Shown here: positions 33,894 to 42,019 of the stretch, piece after piece
Position numbering within the stretch: the stretch's first letter is position 1
Layout: each line of letters starts with the position of its first letter
Source of the DNA: an uncultured Eubacteriales bacterium
Lineage (GTDB): Bacteria; Bacillota; Clostridia; Lachnospirales; Lachnospiraceae
Assembly: GCA_900314775.1 (NCBI GenBank)
Contig: OMWM01000002.1
Span: forward strand, 27,549-91,548
DNA: 64,000 nt
Direction: 5' to 3'
Position numbers and translations under genes: made by a program
Notes under the pieces: generated by a model
Told to the model about the DNA's origin: nothing
What the model saw: only the letters and a program-made list of their open reading frames with translations
Database searches by the model: none

Positions 33894-35303
33894 ATGCAGT
33901 TTCCCGAAAAATTTGAGACACGGATAAAAACCATGCTGGGCAGCGAATATGAGGCTTTTGCGGCGAGCTTTGATAAACCGTTTCATAATGCGATGCGGGC
34001 CAATGTTCTGAAGATTTCAGCGGATACGCTTAAAGAGAAGATGCACCTGGATGGTGCCCGCGTGCCGTGGAATCCGAATGGTTTTTATATAGAGGACAAG
34101 AAATATTTTACGTCGCACCCTTATTATCACGCCGGCCTGTATTATGTGCAGGAGGCAAGCGCCATGCTGCCGGCGGCAGCGGCAGATGCGCAGCCGGGGG
34201 AGAAGATACTGGACCTGTGTGCCGCGCCGGGCGGCAAGAGTACGGCGATGGCGGCGGCGATGCAGGGCAGCGGCATACTGATTTCCAATGATATCAGCCA
34301 TTCACGGGCCAAAGCGCTGCTGCGCAATATCGAAGGCGCGGGCGTTACGAATTGTATCGTGATGAGCGAGGACCCGGCAAAGCTTTCACGCCGGCTGCCG
34401 GACTATTTTGATAAAATCCTGATCGATGCCCCCTGCTCCGGCGAGGGGATGTTCCACAAGGAACCGGCGATGATGACGGCCTGGGAGAAGAGCGGGCCTG
34501 CCTTTTACAGCAAGCTGCAGCGCCAGATCCTTGAAAATGCGGTCGGCATGCTGCGTCCGGGCGGCATACTCATCTACTCAACCTGCACCTTTTCGCCGGA
34601 CGAGGATGAGCGCTGCATCGCGTGGCTGCTGGATACGCATCCGGAATTTGAACTGCTGCCGCTGGAAGACGGAGCAGAGAGCCGGTTTGCGATGATCGCG
34701 CCGGGAAGACCGGAATGGGCGGACGGCCGGGAGGCATTGCGCCTTACCGGGCGCATCTGGCCGCATCTGCTCGAAGGAGAAGGCCATTTTACGGCGCGCC
34801 TTCGAAAAAAGGCGGATGCAGCCGTGCAGGCTGCGCCATCTCACAAAGAAAAGAAGAAAAAGAACACGCCTTCCGCGCATAAAGGCGATCTGGAGCATTT
34901 TTATGATTTCCTCGATAAGGCCGATATCACGCGTCCCTTTGACCGGAAACGGCTCGTCGTATCCAATGGCTACGTCCGCTATGTCCCGCAGGATGCACCG
35001 GACCTGTCCGGCTTGTATACGATGCGCTGCGGCTGGTTTCTCGGCGAAATCCGCAAGGGACGCTTCGAGCCGAGCGGCGCTTTTGCGCGCGGACTTGAGG
35101 CCGGTGACTGCGGCAAGGTGACAGAACTGCCGTCTGACAGTCAGGAAGTGCGCAAATACCTGAAGTGTGAGACGCTGCCGTGCGAGAGCAGCCGCAAGGG
35201 CTGGCAGCTGGTCACGACGGATGGCTATGCTCTTGGCTGGGCCAAGGCAGCCGGCGGCATGCTGCGCAACAAATACCCGGCCGGCTGGCGGATCATGTCC
35301 TGA
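33894..35303 (+). CDS. RsmF-type rRNA m5C methyltransferase (NOL1/NOP2/Sun family)
   Basis: 469 residues. It methylates cytosine C5 in rRNA using SAM. The N-terminal region (1-100) is followed by the SAM-binding motif ILDLCAAPGGKSTAMAAAM near 104, the first catalytic-region motif DAPCSGEGMF near 178 and the second, STCTFSPDEDER, near 226, each with a Cys. After a Lys-rich linker (about 315-328) a C-terminal PUA-like domain reaches residue 469 (GYALGWAKAAGGMLRNKYPA), matching RsmF/YebU-like length. I cannot fix which rRNA cytosine is the target. Weak ribosome site GGAGAGAAGC upstream. Confidence 0.88.
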   Translation: MQFPEKFETRIKTMLGSEYEAFAASFDKPFHNAMRANVLKISADTLKEKMHLDGARVPWNPNGFYIEDKKYFTSHPYYHAGLYYVQEASAMLPAAAADAQPGEKILDLCAAPGGKSTAMAAAMQGSGILISNDISHSRAKALLRNIEGAGVTNCIVMSEDPAKLSRRLPDYFDKILIDAPCSGEGMFHKEPAMMTAWEKSGPAFYSKLQRQILENAVGMLRPGGILIYSTCTFSPDEDERCIAWLLDTHPEFELLPLEDGAESRFAMIAPGRPEWADGREALRLTGRIWPHLLEGEGHFTARLRKKADAAVQAAPSHKEKKKKNTPSAHKGDLEHFYDFLDKADITRPFDRKRLVVSNGYVRYVPQDAPDLSGLYTMRCGWFLGEIRKGRFEPSGAFARGLEAGDCGKVTELPSDSQEVRKYLKCETLPCESSRKGWQLVTTDGYALGWAKAAGGMLRNKYPAGWRIMS

Positions 35304-35356
35304 AAAGCGGGATGCATCCGCGTTGAAAAATAAAACAGAAAGATGAAAAACAGAAA

Positions 35357-36070
35357 ATGAACGATACAGATCTTTTCCTGGACCGGACACAGGCTGTCAT
35401 ATTTGACATGGATGGCACGCTGGTTGATTCCATGTGGGTATGGGGCCGTGTGGATGAACTCTACATGAAGAGAAAGGGGCTGCCGTTTGACGAGCAGATC
35501 GTGCGCGATCTGTCGGGCCTGAGCATAAAGCAGGACTGCGTGTATTTCCGCGAGAAATACGGCATCACCGACAGCGACGACCAGATGCTCAGCGAATGGA
35601 ACCAGCTTGCTTACGAGCAGTACAGCAGCCATGTGCATCTGAAAGAGGGCGCAAAGCGCTGGCTGGATACGATCCGGGACCGGGAGATACCGATGGCGCT
35701 GTGCACGAGCAATTCACGGCTGCTCGCCGGCACCACCCTGGACAGAAACGGCATACGGCCGTATTTCCGTGAGATTCTCACGGGTGAGGATGTGCGCCGC
35801 GGGAAACCGGATCCCTTTATCTACCAGGAAGCGGCCCGCCGGCTGGATGCCGACCCGGCACGCTGCGTGGTGTTCGAGGATATTACGGCGGGCATACAGT
35901 CCGGCGCCGGTGCCGGCATGCGCACCTGTGCGGTCTACGACAGGCAGGCCGAATACCAGACGCCGCAGATCCGGGCGGCGGCGGATTACTATATCCGCTC
36001 TTTTAACGATATTTTTGAAAACAGAACCGAGATACTGAGACATGAGAGAAATAACAGCAGGCACGAATGA
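35357..36070 (+). CDS. HAD-family phosphatase (beta-phosphoglucomutase-like)
   Basis: 237 residues. The HAD motif I, FDMDGTLVDSM, is at residues 16-26 with the nucleophile Asp; motif II lies in ALCTSNSR, motif III at the Lys of RRGKPDPFIYQEAARRL, and motif IV in VVFEDITAGIQSGAGAGM. A helical cap sits between motifs I and II, the subclass of beta-phosphoglucomutases and small-molecule phosphatases. The substrate cannot be told from sequence. The last 29 bases overlap the start of the pseudouridine synthase gene, so the two are probably co-translated. Confidence 0.88.
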   Translation: MNDTDLFLDRTQAVIFDMDGTLVDSMWVWGRVDELYMKRKGLPFDEQIVRDLSGLSIKQDCVYFREKYGITDSDDQMLSEWNQLAYEQYSSHVHLKEGAKRWLDTIRDREIPMALCTSNSRLLAGTTLDRNGIRPYFREILTGEDVRRGKPDPFIYQEAARRLDADPARCVVFEDITAGIQSGAGAGMRTCAVYDRQAEYQTPQIRAAADYYIRSFNDIFENRTEILRHERNNSRHE

Positions 36071-37067
36071 AGCCGGCATGCGGCTTGACCATTTTGCCGG
36101 AAAATACCTGAACCAGGCGCCGTCAGGCTTTATCTACAAAATGCTGCGCAAGAAAAATATAACGCTGAATGAGCATAAGGCATCCGGCAGCGAGAAGCTC
36201 GTACCGGGCGACCGCGTGCGGTTCTGGCTGTCTGAGGAGACGATTGAAAAGTTCCGTAAGGAACCGGAATTCAGCACCGCAGCGAAGAAGGTCCGCGAAC
36301 CGGAGATTGTCTATGAGGACGAAGATATTCTGGTGATGAACAAGCCGGCCGGCGTACTTTCGCAGAAGGCCAGGCCGGAAGATATTTCTATTAACGAGAT
36401 GATGATTGCCTGGCTGTTGGATTCCGGACGGCTTACGAAAGAGCAGCTGGAGATTTTCCGCCCGTCTGTCTGCAACCGGCTCGACCGCAATACGAGCGGG
36501 CTGATCACGGCGGGATGCAGCATCGACGGCCTGCGGTATCTGACCGGCGCCTTCCGCGGCAGGACGATTCACAAATATTATTACTGCCTTGTCCGCGGCA
36601 CCATCGATTCACCTGAAACAATCCGCGGGTATCTTGTCCGGGACAGGGCGGCCAACAAAGTGACGGTCACGAAGACCGCACCGCACAATTCCGCTTATAT
36701 CGAAACGGCCTATACGCCGCTTGGAAGCGGCAAAGGATATACCTTTCTGCAGGTGCTGCTCGTGACCGGGCGGACGCATCAGATCCGCGCCCATCTTGCC
36801 GGCATCGGCCATCCGATTGTCGGGGACATCAAATACGGAGACGGGAATGTCAATGACCTGTTTAGGCAGCGCTGCCACGTGCGGCGCCAGCTTCTGCATG
36901 CAGGACTGCTTTGCATGCCGGAGGAGGCCGAAGGCAGCCGCTTTGCCCATCTGTCAGGGCGGCATTTTACGGCGCCGCTTCCCCGCGACATGGAACGCGC
37001 ACTCGGTTTCTGCGGTATTGCCTGGGACCCGAAGACAGTATACAATAATCAGGTGGGGGATCGGTAA
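36042..37067 (+). CDS. RluA-family pseudouridine synthase, HRLD motif altered to NRLD
   Basis: 341 residues. An S4-like domain (1-65) precedes the catalytic domain. The family motif HRLDxxTSG reads CNRLDRNTSGL, keeping the catalytic Asp148 but carrying Asn145 instead of His. Other RluA features are intact: IVYEDEDILVMNKPAGVLSQ, KYYYCLVRGTI and GRTHQIRAHLAGIGHPIVGD. Such enzymes isomerise uridines in 23S rRNA or tRNA; the target site is unknown. It overlaps the HAD gene by 29 bases and is followed immediately by recU. Confidence 0.88.
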   Translation: MREITAGTNEAGMRLDHFAGKYLNQAPSGFIYKMLRKKNITLNEHKASGSEKLVPGDRVRFWLSEETIEKFRKEPEFSTAAKKVREPEIVYEDEDILVMNKPAGVLSQKARPEDISINEMMIAWLLDSGRLTKEQLEIFRPSVCNRLDRNTSGLITAGCSIDGLRYLTGAFRGRTIHKYYYCLVRGTIDSPETIRGYLVRDRAANKVTVTKTAPHNSAYIETAYTPLGSGKGYTFLQVLLVTGRTHQIRAHLAGIGHPIVGDIKYGDGNVNDLFRQRCHVRRQLLHAGLLCMPEEAEGSRFAHLSGRHFTAPLPRDMERALGFCGIAWDPKTVYNNQVGDR

Positions 37068-37595
37068 ATGGCAACGTGGAATTCACGCGGTCTGCGCGGG
37101 TCGCTGCTGGAAGAGATGGTCAACAGGACAGTGCACAGGTACCGCGATCAGAAACTGGCCCTGATTCAGAAGATACCGACGCCGATTACGCCGGTGCGGA
37201 TGGACCCGGAGACGCGGCATATCACGCTCGCGTATTTTGAGCAGCGCAGCACGGTCGATTATATCGGCGTGGTGCAGGGCATTCCGGTCTGCTTCGACGC
37301 CAAGGAATGCCAGACGGAGAAATTTCCGATTCAGAATATCCATGAACATCAGGTCGTTTTCATGCGCGACTTTGAGCAGCAGGACGGCATCGCCTTTCTG
37401 CTGCTGTATTTCAAGAATGCAAACCGTTTCTTCTATCTGCCCTATGCGCAGATGGTGACTTTCTGGAACAGGTCCAAAACGGGGCATCACAAATATTTCC
37501 GCATGGACGAACTTGACCCCGCTTACGAGATCAGGTGCAGCGGCTATATGCTGCATTTCCTCGAACCGCTCCAGCGGGATATCATGAGCCGGTAG
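37068..37595 (+). CDS. recU: Holliday junction resolvase RecU-like
   Basis: 175 residues, slightly shorter than typical RecU. It should resolve recombination intermediates. The conserved core reads DYIGVVQGIPVCFDAKECQT, with acidic residues and the KE pair of the nuclease site, then FPIQNIHEHQVVFMRDFEQQ and AFLLLYFKNANRFFYLPY. The ATG directly follows the RluA stop; GGTGGGGG lies upstream. In Bacillus recU pairs with the penicillin-binding protein gene ponA, which is absent here. It ends just before the his promoter. Confidence 0.88.
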   Translation: MATWNSRGLRGSLLEEMVNRTVHRYRDQKLALIQKIPTPITPVRMDPETRHITLAYFEQRSTVDYIGVVQGIPVCFDAKECQTEKFPIQNIHEHQVVFMRDFEQQDGIAFLLLYFKNANRFFYLPYAQMVTFWNRSKTGHHKYFRMDELDPAYEIRCSGYMLHFLEPLQRDIMSR

Positions 37596-37600
37596 GCGGC

Positions 37601-37629
37601 TTGACATATATGGATAAAAACCATATAAT
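37601..37629 (+). promoter_or_regulatory. Perfect consensus sigma-A promoter of the his operon
   Basis: TTGACA at 37601-37606 and TATAAT at 37624-37629 with an exact 17-base spacer, directly after recU. The leader to hisZ is about 47 bases, too short for a T-box or a long attenuator. Confidence 0.9.
37607..37627 (+). repeat. Inverted repeat inside the his promoter (candidate operator)
   Basis: TATATGG (37607-37613) and CCATATA (37621-37627) flank ATAAAAA. The palindrome fills the space between -35 and -10 and includes most of the -10 box, so a repressor bound there would block RNA polymerase. Confidence 0.5.
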
Positions 37630-37682
37630 AATTTCACATGCTATCACTTTAGCAGATTAAAGCAAACGGAAAGGGCATCCTA

Positions 37683-38924
37683 ATGAATATTTTATTACAT
37701 ACACCGGACGGTGTACGCGACACATACGGCGAAGAATGCATGAGCAAGAAACTGCTGGCAGACAGGCTGACCGATGTGCTGCATCTTTACGGCTATCAGG
37801 ACATCGAGACGCCGACCTTCGAGTTTTACGAGATTTTCAGTGATGAGCGCGGCACGGTTCCGGCGAGAAATATGTACAGATTCATCGACCGGGACGGCAG
37901 TACGCTGGTGCTGCGGCCGGATATCACACCGTCAATCGCACGTGCGGTGGCCAAGTATTACGGGGATGAGGAAATTCCGCTCCGTTTTGCTTACTGCGGC
38001 AATGTATTTGTGAACAACCCGACGCTGCAGGGCAAGCTCAAGGAGACGACCCAGATCGGCGCGGAGCTGATCGGCAATACGGACGTCGAAGGCGATGCGG
38101 AGATGATAGCGCTTTCGATCAATCTTCTCAAAGAAGCCGGCCTTTCGGAGTTCCAGATCGATGTCGGCCACGTTGGCTATTTCAACACCATCGCGAAGGA
38201 AGCCGGTATCGAGGGCGAGGCGCTGGACAATCTGCGCAGTCTGATCGAGAACAAGAATTCATTCGGAGCGGAGTCGCTCCTGGAGACGCTCCATGTACCG
38301 CAGGAGCAGGCAGAGATACTGGCCGCACTGCCGGAGCTTTTCGGCGATGACAACACGATTGAACGGGCCAGAGCCATGACGAAGAGCCCGCAGGCGCTTG
38401 CCGTGCTGGATTACCTCGAGAAGATTTACAATGCCGTCTGCGAATACGGTTTTGAGAAATATGTCACGATCGATCTGGGCATGCTCAGCGAGTACGATTA
38501 CTATACCGGCATCATTTTCCGCGGATATACGTACGGGACGGGCGATGCGCTTGTCAAGGGAGGCCGCTACGACAGACTGATCGGTCAGTTCGGTGCGCCG
38601 AAGGCCAGTGTCGGTTTTGCGGCGGTGCTGGACGAGCTGATCCTGGCACTGAGCAGGCAGCACATCGCGCTGCCGGAGGGACCGCGCTTTTCGATGGTGC
38701 TCTATGAGCCGCCGTACAGAGAGCAGGCCGTGAAGACGGCCAATTCGCTGCGGGAGATCCGCCGGCCGGTCAGCATGTTAAAGCGCGAGCCGGACAGGAC
38801 GATCAGCGATTATATTGAATACGGCAGTCGGTTCCATATGGAGAGCATTCTCTATATTGATGAAGACTTGGAACTGACGAAGATAGACATACTTGACGGC
38901 AGCAGGAAAAAAATGCCATTATAA
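37683..38924 (+). CDS. hisZ: ATP phosphoribosyltransferase regulatory subunit HisZ
   Basis: 413 residues. HisZ is a histidyl-tRNA synthetase paralogue without tRNA charging that activates the short form of HisG and carries histidine feedback. The class II synthetase-like core is visible: [12 protein letters not shown] at the start, motif-2-like [16 protein letters not shown], and [19 protein letters not shown]. No anticodon-binding domain is recognisable at the C-terminus. It leads the his gene cluster behind a consensus promoter and precedes hisG by 14 bases. Confidence 0.95.
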   Translation: MNILLHTPDGVRDTYGEECMSKKLLADRLTDVLHLYGYQDIETPTFEFYEIFSDERGTVPARNMYRFIDRDGSTLVLRPDITPSIARAVAKYYGDEEIPLRFAYCGNVFVNNPTLQGKLKETTQIGAELIGNTDVEGDAEMIALSINLLKEAGLSEFQIDVGHVGYFNTIAKEAGIEGEALDNLRSLIENKNSFGAESLLETLHVPQEQAEILAALPELFGDDNTIERARAMTKSPQALAVLDYLEKIYNAVCEYGFEKYVTIDLGMLSEYDYYTGIIFRGYTYGTGDALVKGGRYDRLIGQFGAPKASVGFAAVLDELILALSRQHIALPEGPRFSMVLYEPPYREQAVKTANSLREIRRPVSMLKREPDRTISDYIEYGSRFHMESILYIDEDLELTKIDILDGSRKKMPL

Positions 38925-38938
38925 ACGGGGAGTTCGCC

Positions 38939-39580
38939 ATGAGATATCTGAAATTTGCCCTTGCCAAGGGCAGACTTGCGAATAAGTTACTGGATCTGTT
39001 TGAGAACATCGGCATTACGATGGATGAGATGCGGGATCCGGATACGAGAAAACTGATTTTTACCAATGAGGAACTTGGCATCGAGATGTTCCTTGCCAAG
39101 GCCAGCGATGTGCCGACCTACGTCGAATACGGCGCGGCGGATATCGGTGTCGTCGGCAAGGATACCTTGCTGGAAGCCGGCAGGAAACTCTATGAGGTCC
39201 TGGATCTGGGCTTCGGCAAGTGCCGCATGTGTGTCTGCGGACCGGCTGAGGCAGCGGAGCTGCTCGAGCACGGCCGCCTGATCCGTGTGGCTTCCAAATA
39301 TCCGGAAATTGCCCGTGATTATTTTTACAACCGCCGCCACCAGACGGTGGAGATCATCAAGCTGAACGGTTCCGTGGAACTGGCGCCGATTGTCGGCCTG
39401 TCCGAAGTGATCGTCGATATCGTGGAGACCGGTACGACGCTGCGGGAGAACGGCCTGACCGTTCTGGATGAGATCTGCCCGCTGTCGGCGCGCATGGTGG
39501 TCAATCCGGTCAGCATGAAGATGGAAAATGCGAGAATCCGGGAACTGATCCGCAGAATCAGAGAGCAGCTTCCGCAGTAA
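38939..39580 (+). CDS. hisG: ATP phosphoribosyltransferase HisG, short form
   Basis: 213 residues, the short form lacking the C-terminal regulatory domain, consistent with the adjacent hisZ. It condenses ATP with PRPP in the first histidine step. The family signatures [38 protein letters not shown] and [18 protein letters not shown] are intact. GGGGAG precedes the ATG. Confidence 0.97.
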   Translation: MRYLKFALAKGRLANKLLDLFENIGITMDEMRDPDTRKLIFTNEELGIEMFLAKASDVPTYVEYGAADIGVVGKDTLLEAGRKLYEVLDLGFGKCRMCVCGPAEAAELLEHGRLIRVASKYPEIARDYFYNRRHQTVEIIKLNGSVELAPIVGLSEVIVDIVETGTTLRENGLTVLDEICPLSARMVVNPVSMKMENARIRELIRRIREQLPQ

Positions 39581-39623
39581 AGCGTAAATCATATCTGTAA
39601 TTTATATAGAGAGGACAGCAGCC

Positions 39624-40922
39624 ATGAAAATCACAAAAGTCACACCGGAGTCGGTCAGCAGCCTTATGAAGGATCTTCTGAAGAGAAACCCGAACCAGTA
39701 CACCTCGTATTCCGAGACCGTACAGGGTATTCTGAATGAAGTGAGACAGGGCGGCGACAAGGCTCTTTTTGAAATTACCAGAAAGTTCGACAAGGCGGAT
39801 ATCAACGCGGATAACATCCGCGTGACGAAGGAAGAGATCGAGCAGGCCTATGCGGACACGGATCCTGCCCTGATCAAAGTGATCCGCAAAGCCATCGTGA
39901 ATATCCGTGCCTTCCATGAGAAACAGAAGAAGAATACCTGGATTGACACGACACCGAACGGAACGATTCTCGGACAGCGCATCACACCGCTGGCCACCGT
40001 CGGTGTATACGTGCCGGGCGGCAAGGCAGCTTATCCGTCTTCCGTCCTGATGAATATCATTCCGGCCAAAGTGGCCGGCGTTTCCCGGATTATTATGACG
40101 ACACCGCCGAAGGCAGACGGCAGCGTCAACAAGGGAACGCTGGTTGCCGCCAACGAGGCGGGCGCCGATGTCATCTACAAGGTCGGCGGCGCGCAGGCGA
40201 TTGCCGCGATGGCCTACGGCACCGAGAGCATTCCGAAGGTGGACAAGATCGTCGGCCCCGGCAATATTTATGTGGCGCTGGCGAAGAAAGCCGTATACGG
40301 CAACGTCAGCATCGATTCGGTGGCCGGTCCGAGCGAGATCATGGTGATCGCCGATGAGACGGCCAATCCGCGCTATGTCGCGGCGGATCTCCTTTCACAG
40401 GCTGAACATGATGAGCTGGCCTGCGCGACGCTGGTGACGACGAGCGAGACGCTGGCTGATAAGGTCAACGAGGAGATCGACGGTTTCCTGAAGACGCTTT
40501 CAAGACGCGAGATTATTCAGAAGTCGCTCGACAATTACGGACACATCCTGCTGGCACAGGATATCGACGAGACCGTCGATATCGTCAACGAGATCGCACC
40601 GGAACATCTGGAGATTGTGACGGCCAATCCGTTTGAGACCATGACGAAGGTCAGAAATGCGGGCGCCATTTTCATGGGCGAATACAGCTCGGAGCCGCTC
40701 GGCGACTATTTCGCCGGCCCGAACCACATCCTGCCGACAAACGGCACGGCCAAATTCTTCTCGCCGCTCGGTGTGGATGATTTCGTAAAGCGCTCCAGCC
40801 TGATCTATTATTCCAGAGAAGCGCTGGAACCGGTCGCAGAGGATATCGAGACATTTGCCGAGGCGGAAGGCCTCACGGCACATGCCAATTCGATCAGAGT
40901 CAGATTTGAGGATAAGAAATGA
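39624..40922 (+). CDS. hisD: Histidinol dehydrogenase
   Basis: 432 residues, standard length. It oxidises histidinol to histidine in two NAD-dependent steps using zinc. The signature region VGGAQAIAAMAYGTESIPKV and the following KIVGPGNIYVALAKK and SIDSVAGPSEIMVIADE are complete, as are the metal-site His residues in SQAEHDE and the C-terminal GPNHILPTNGTAKF. GAGGACAG is upstream. It overlaps hisB by 4 bases (ATGA). Confidence 0.97.
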   Translation: MKITKVTPESVSSLMKDLLKRNPNQYTSYSETVQGILNEVRQGGDKALFEITRKFDKADINADNIRVTKEEIEQAYADTDPALIKVIRKAIVNIRAFHEKQKKNTWIDTTPNGTILGQRITPLATVGVYVPGGKAAYPSSVLMNIIPAKVAGVSRIIMTTPPKADGSVNKGTLVAANEAGADVIYKVGGAQAIAAMAYGTESIPKVDKIVGPGNIYVALAKKAVYGNVSIDSVAGPSEIMVIADETANPRYVAADLLSQAEHDELACATLVTTSETLADKVNEEIDGFLKTLSRREIIQKSLDNYGHILLAQDIDETVDIVNEIAPEHLEIVTANPFETMTKVRNAGAIFMGEYSSEPLGDYFAGPNHILPTNGTAKFFSPLGVDDFVKRSSLIYYSREALEPVAEDIETFAEAEGLTAHANSIRVRFEDKK

Positions 40923-41506
40923 GCAGAACAGCGACAGTCAGCCGGAAGACCGGCGAGACCGATATCACGGTGACGATCAATCTCGATGGCAGCGGCAGGG
41001 CGCAGGTCAATACGGGCATCGGCTTTTTCGACCACATGTTAAACAGCTTTGCCCGCCATGGTTTATTTGACCTGACCGTCACGGCGGACGGCGATCTGGA
41101 AGTAGATTGCCATCACACGATAGAAGACACCGGCATTGTGCTCGGTGAGGCGATTAAGGAAGCACTCGGCGATAAGGCAGGCATCCGTCGTTTCGGCTAT
41201 TTCCTGCTGCCAATGGACGAGGCACTTGTTTTGTGCGCGGTCGACCTTTCCGGGCGCCCGTATCTTGTCATGGATGCGCAGTTTGCCGGGGAGCGGGTCG
41301 GCGGCTTTGACACGCAGATGGTGCATGAATTTTTCTATGCGGTCAGCTACAGCTGCGGCATGAACCTGCATCTGCGCGAGCTGTCCGGCAGCAACGATCA
41401 CCATGTGATCGAGGCGATGTTCAAGGCGTTTGCCAAGTCGCTTGACCAGGCGGTTTCCTATGATGAGCGCATCAATGGCGTATTTTCGACAAAGGGGTCT
41501 TTGTGA
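40919..41506 (+). CDS. hisB: Imidazoleglycerol-phosphate dehydratase
   Basis: 195 residues, the monofunctional Gram-positive-type enzyme without a phosphatase domain. It dehydrates imidazoleglycerol phosphate and needs manganese. The metal-binding His motifs are present: GIGFFDHMLNSFARHG, VDCHHTIEDTGIVLGEA, and GSNDHHVIEAMFKAFAKS. It overlaps hisD by 4 bases and is followed one base later by hisI. Confidence 0.97.
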   Translation: MSRTATVSRKTGETDITVTINLDGSGRAQVNTGIGFFDHMLNSFARHGLFDLTVTADGDLEVDCHHTIEDTGIVLGEAIKEALGDKAGIRRFGYFLLPMDEALVLCAVDLSGRPYLVMDAQFAGERVGGFDTQMVHEFFYAVSYSCGMNLHLRELSGSNDHHVIEAMFKAFAKSLDQAVSYDERINGVFSTKGSL

Positions 41507-41507
41507 G

Positions 41508-41909
41508 ATGAAAATCATGACATCCAACGAGGAATACAACAAACTGATATCGCCGCTGAAGGCATATAAGCAGTTTTCCGAATTCAAGACCGATGCGGCG
41601 GGGCTGGTCCCGGTTGTTGTGCAGGATGAAGAAAACGGACAGGTGCTGATGGTGGCCTATATGAACGAACAGGCGTATAACCAGACGGTGCAGGAAGGCG
41701 TGATGACCTACTGGAGCCGGAGCCGGAGCGAACTCTGGCGCAAGGGCGATACGAGCGGCCATTATCAGATCGTCTGCTCGCTGGAGATCGACTGCGACAG
41801 CGACACGATACTGGCGAAGGTAAAACAGGTCGGTGCAGCCTGCCACACAGGGCACCGGAGCTGTTTCTTCACAGCGCTGGCCAAAAATCCGAAGTACGGG
41901 AAGAACTGA
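41508..41909 (+). CDS. hisI: Phosphoribosyl-AMP cyclohydrolase
   Basis: 133 residues from the ATG at 41508, one base after the hisB stop; an ATG at 41517 is also possible. It opens the purine ring of PR-AMP in the third histidine step. The zinc/magnesium motifs are clear: YWSRSRSELWRKGDTSGH, DCDSD, and GAACHTGHRSCFF. There is no fused HisE domain. hisE, hisA, hisF, hisH and hisC are not in the window, so the pathway must be completed elsewhere. It is the last gene before the hairpin and alaS promoter. Confidence 0.95.
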   Translation: MKIMTSNEEYNKLISPLKAYKQFSEFKTDAAGLVPVVVQDEENGQVLMVAYMNEQAYNQTVQEGVMTYWSRSRSELWRKGDTSGHYQIVCSLEIDCDSDTILAKVKQVGAACHTGHRSCFFTALAKNPKYGKN

Positions 41910-41922
41910 GTAAAGTAATTGT

Positions 41923-41951
41923 TTGACAAAGATATTCAATCAACCTATAAT
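41923..41951 (+). promoter_or_regulatory. Perfect consensus sigma-A promoter of alaS
   Basis: TTGACA at 41923-41928 and TATAAT at 41946-41951 with an exact 17-base spacer. The predicted leader is only about 60 bases, which excludes the T-box that controls alaS in many Firmicutes. Confidence 0.9.
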
Positions 41952-41990
41952 AAAAAATTGGTAGACTGACGTTTGCCAATTTTTTTATTT
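41952..41990 (+). terminator. Terminator hairpin abutting the alaS promoter, probably ending the his operon
   Basis: AAAAAATTGG (41952-41961) pairs with CCAATTTTTT (41976-41985); a T-rich tract continues to about 41995. The left arm begins directly after the alaS -10 box. Transcripts reading through from hisI contain the full hairpin, while alaS transcripts starting near 41958 keep only about 4 or 5 of its base pairs. Confidence 0.7.
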
Positions 41991-42019
41991 TTTCAATTTA
42001 TAGCATCGGAGGCATCGAT

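Noticed and set aside
41952..42019. T-box riboswitch in front of alaS
   Set aside because: The leader is only about 60 bases and shows no specifier stem or T-box sequence.
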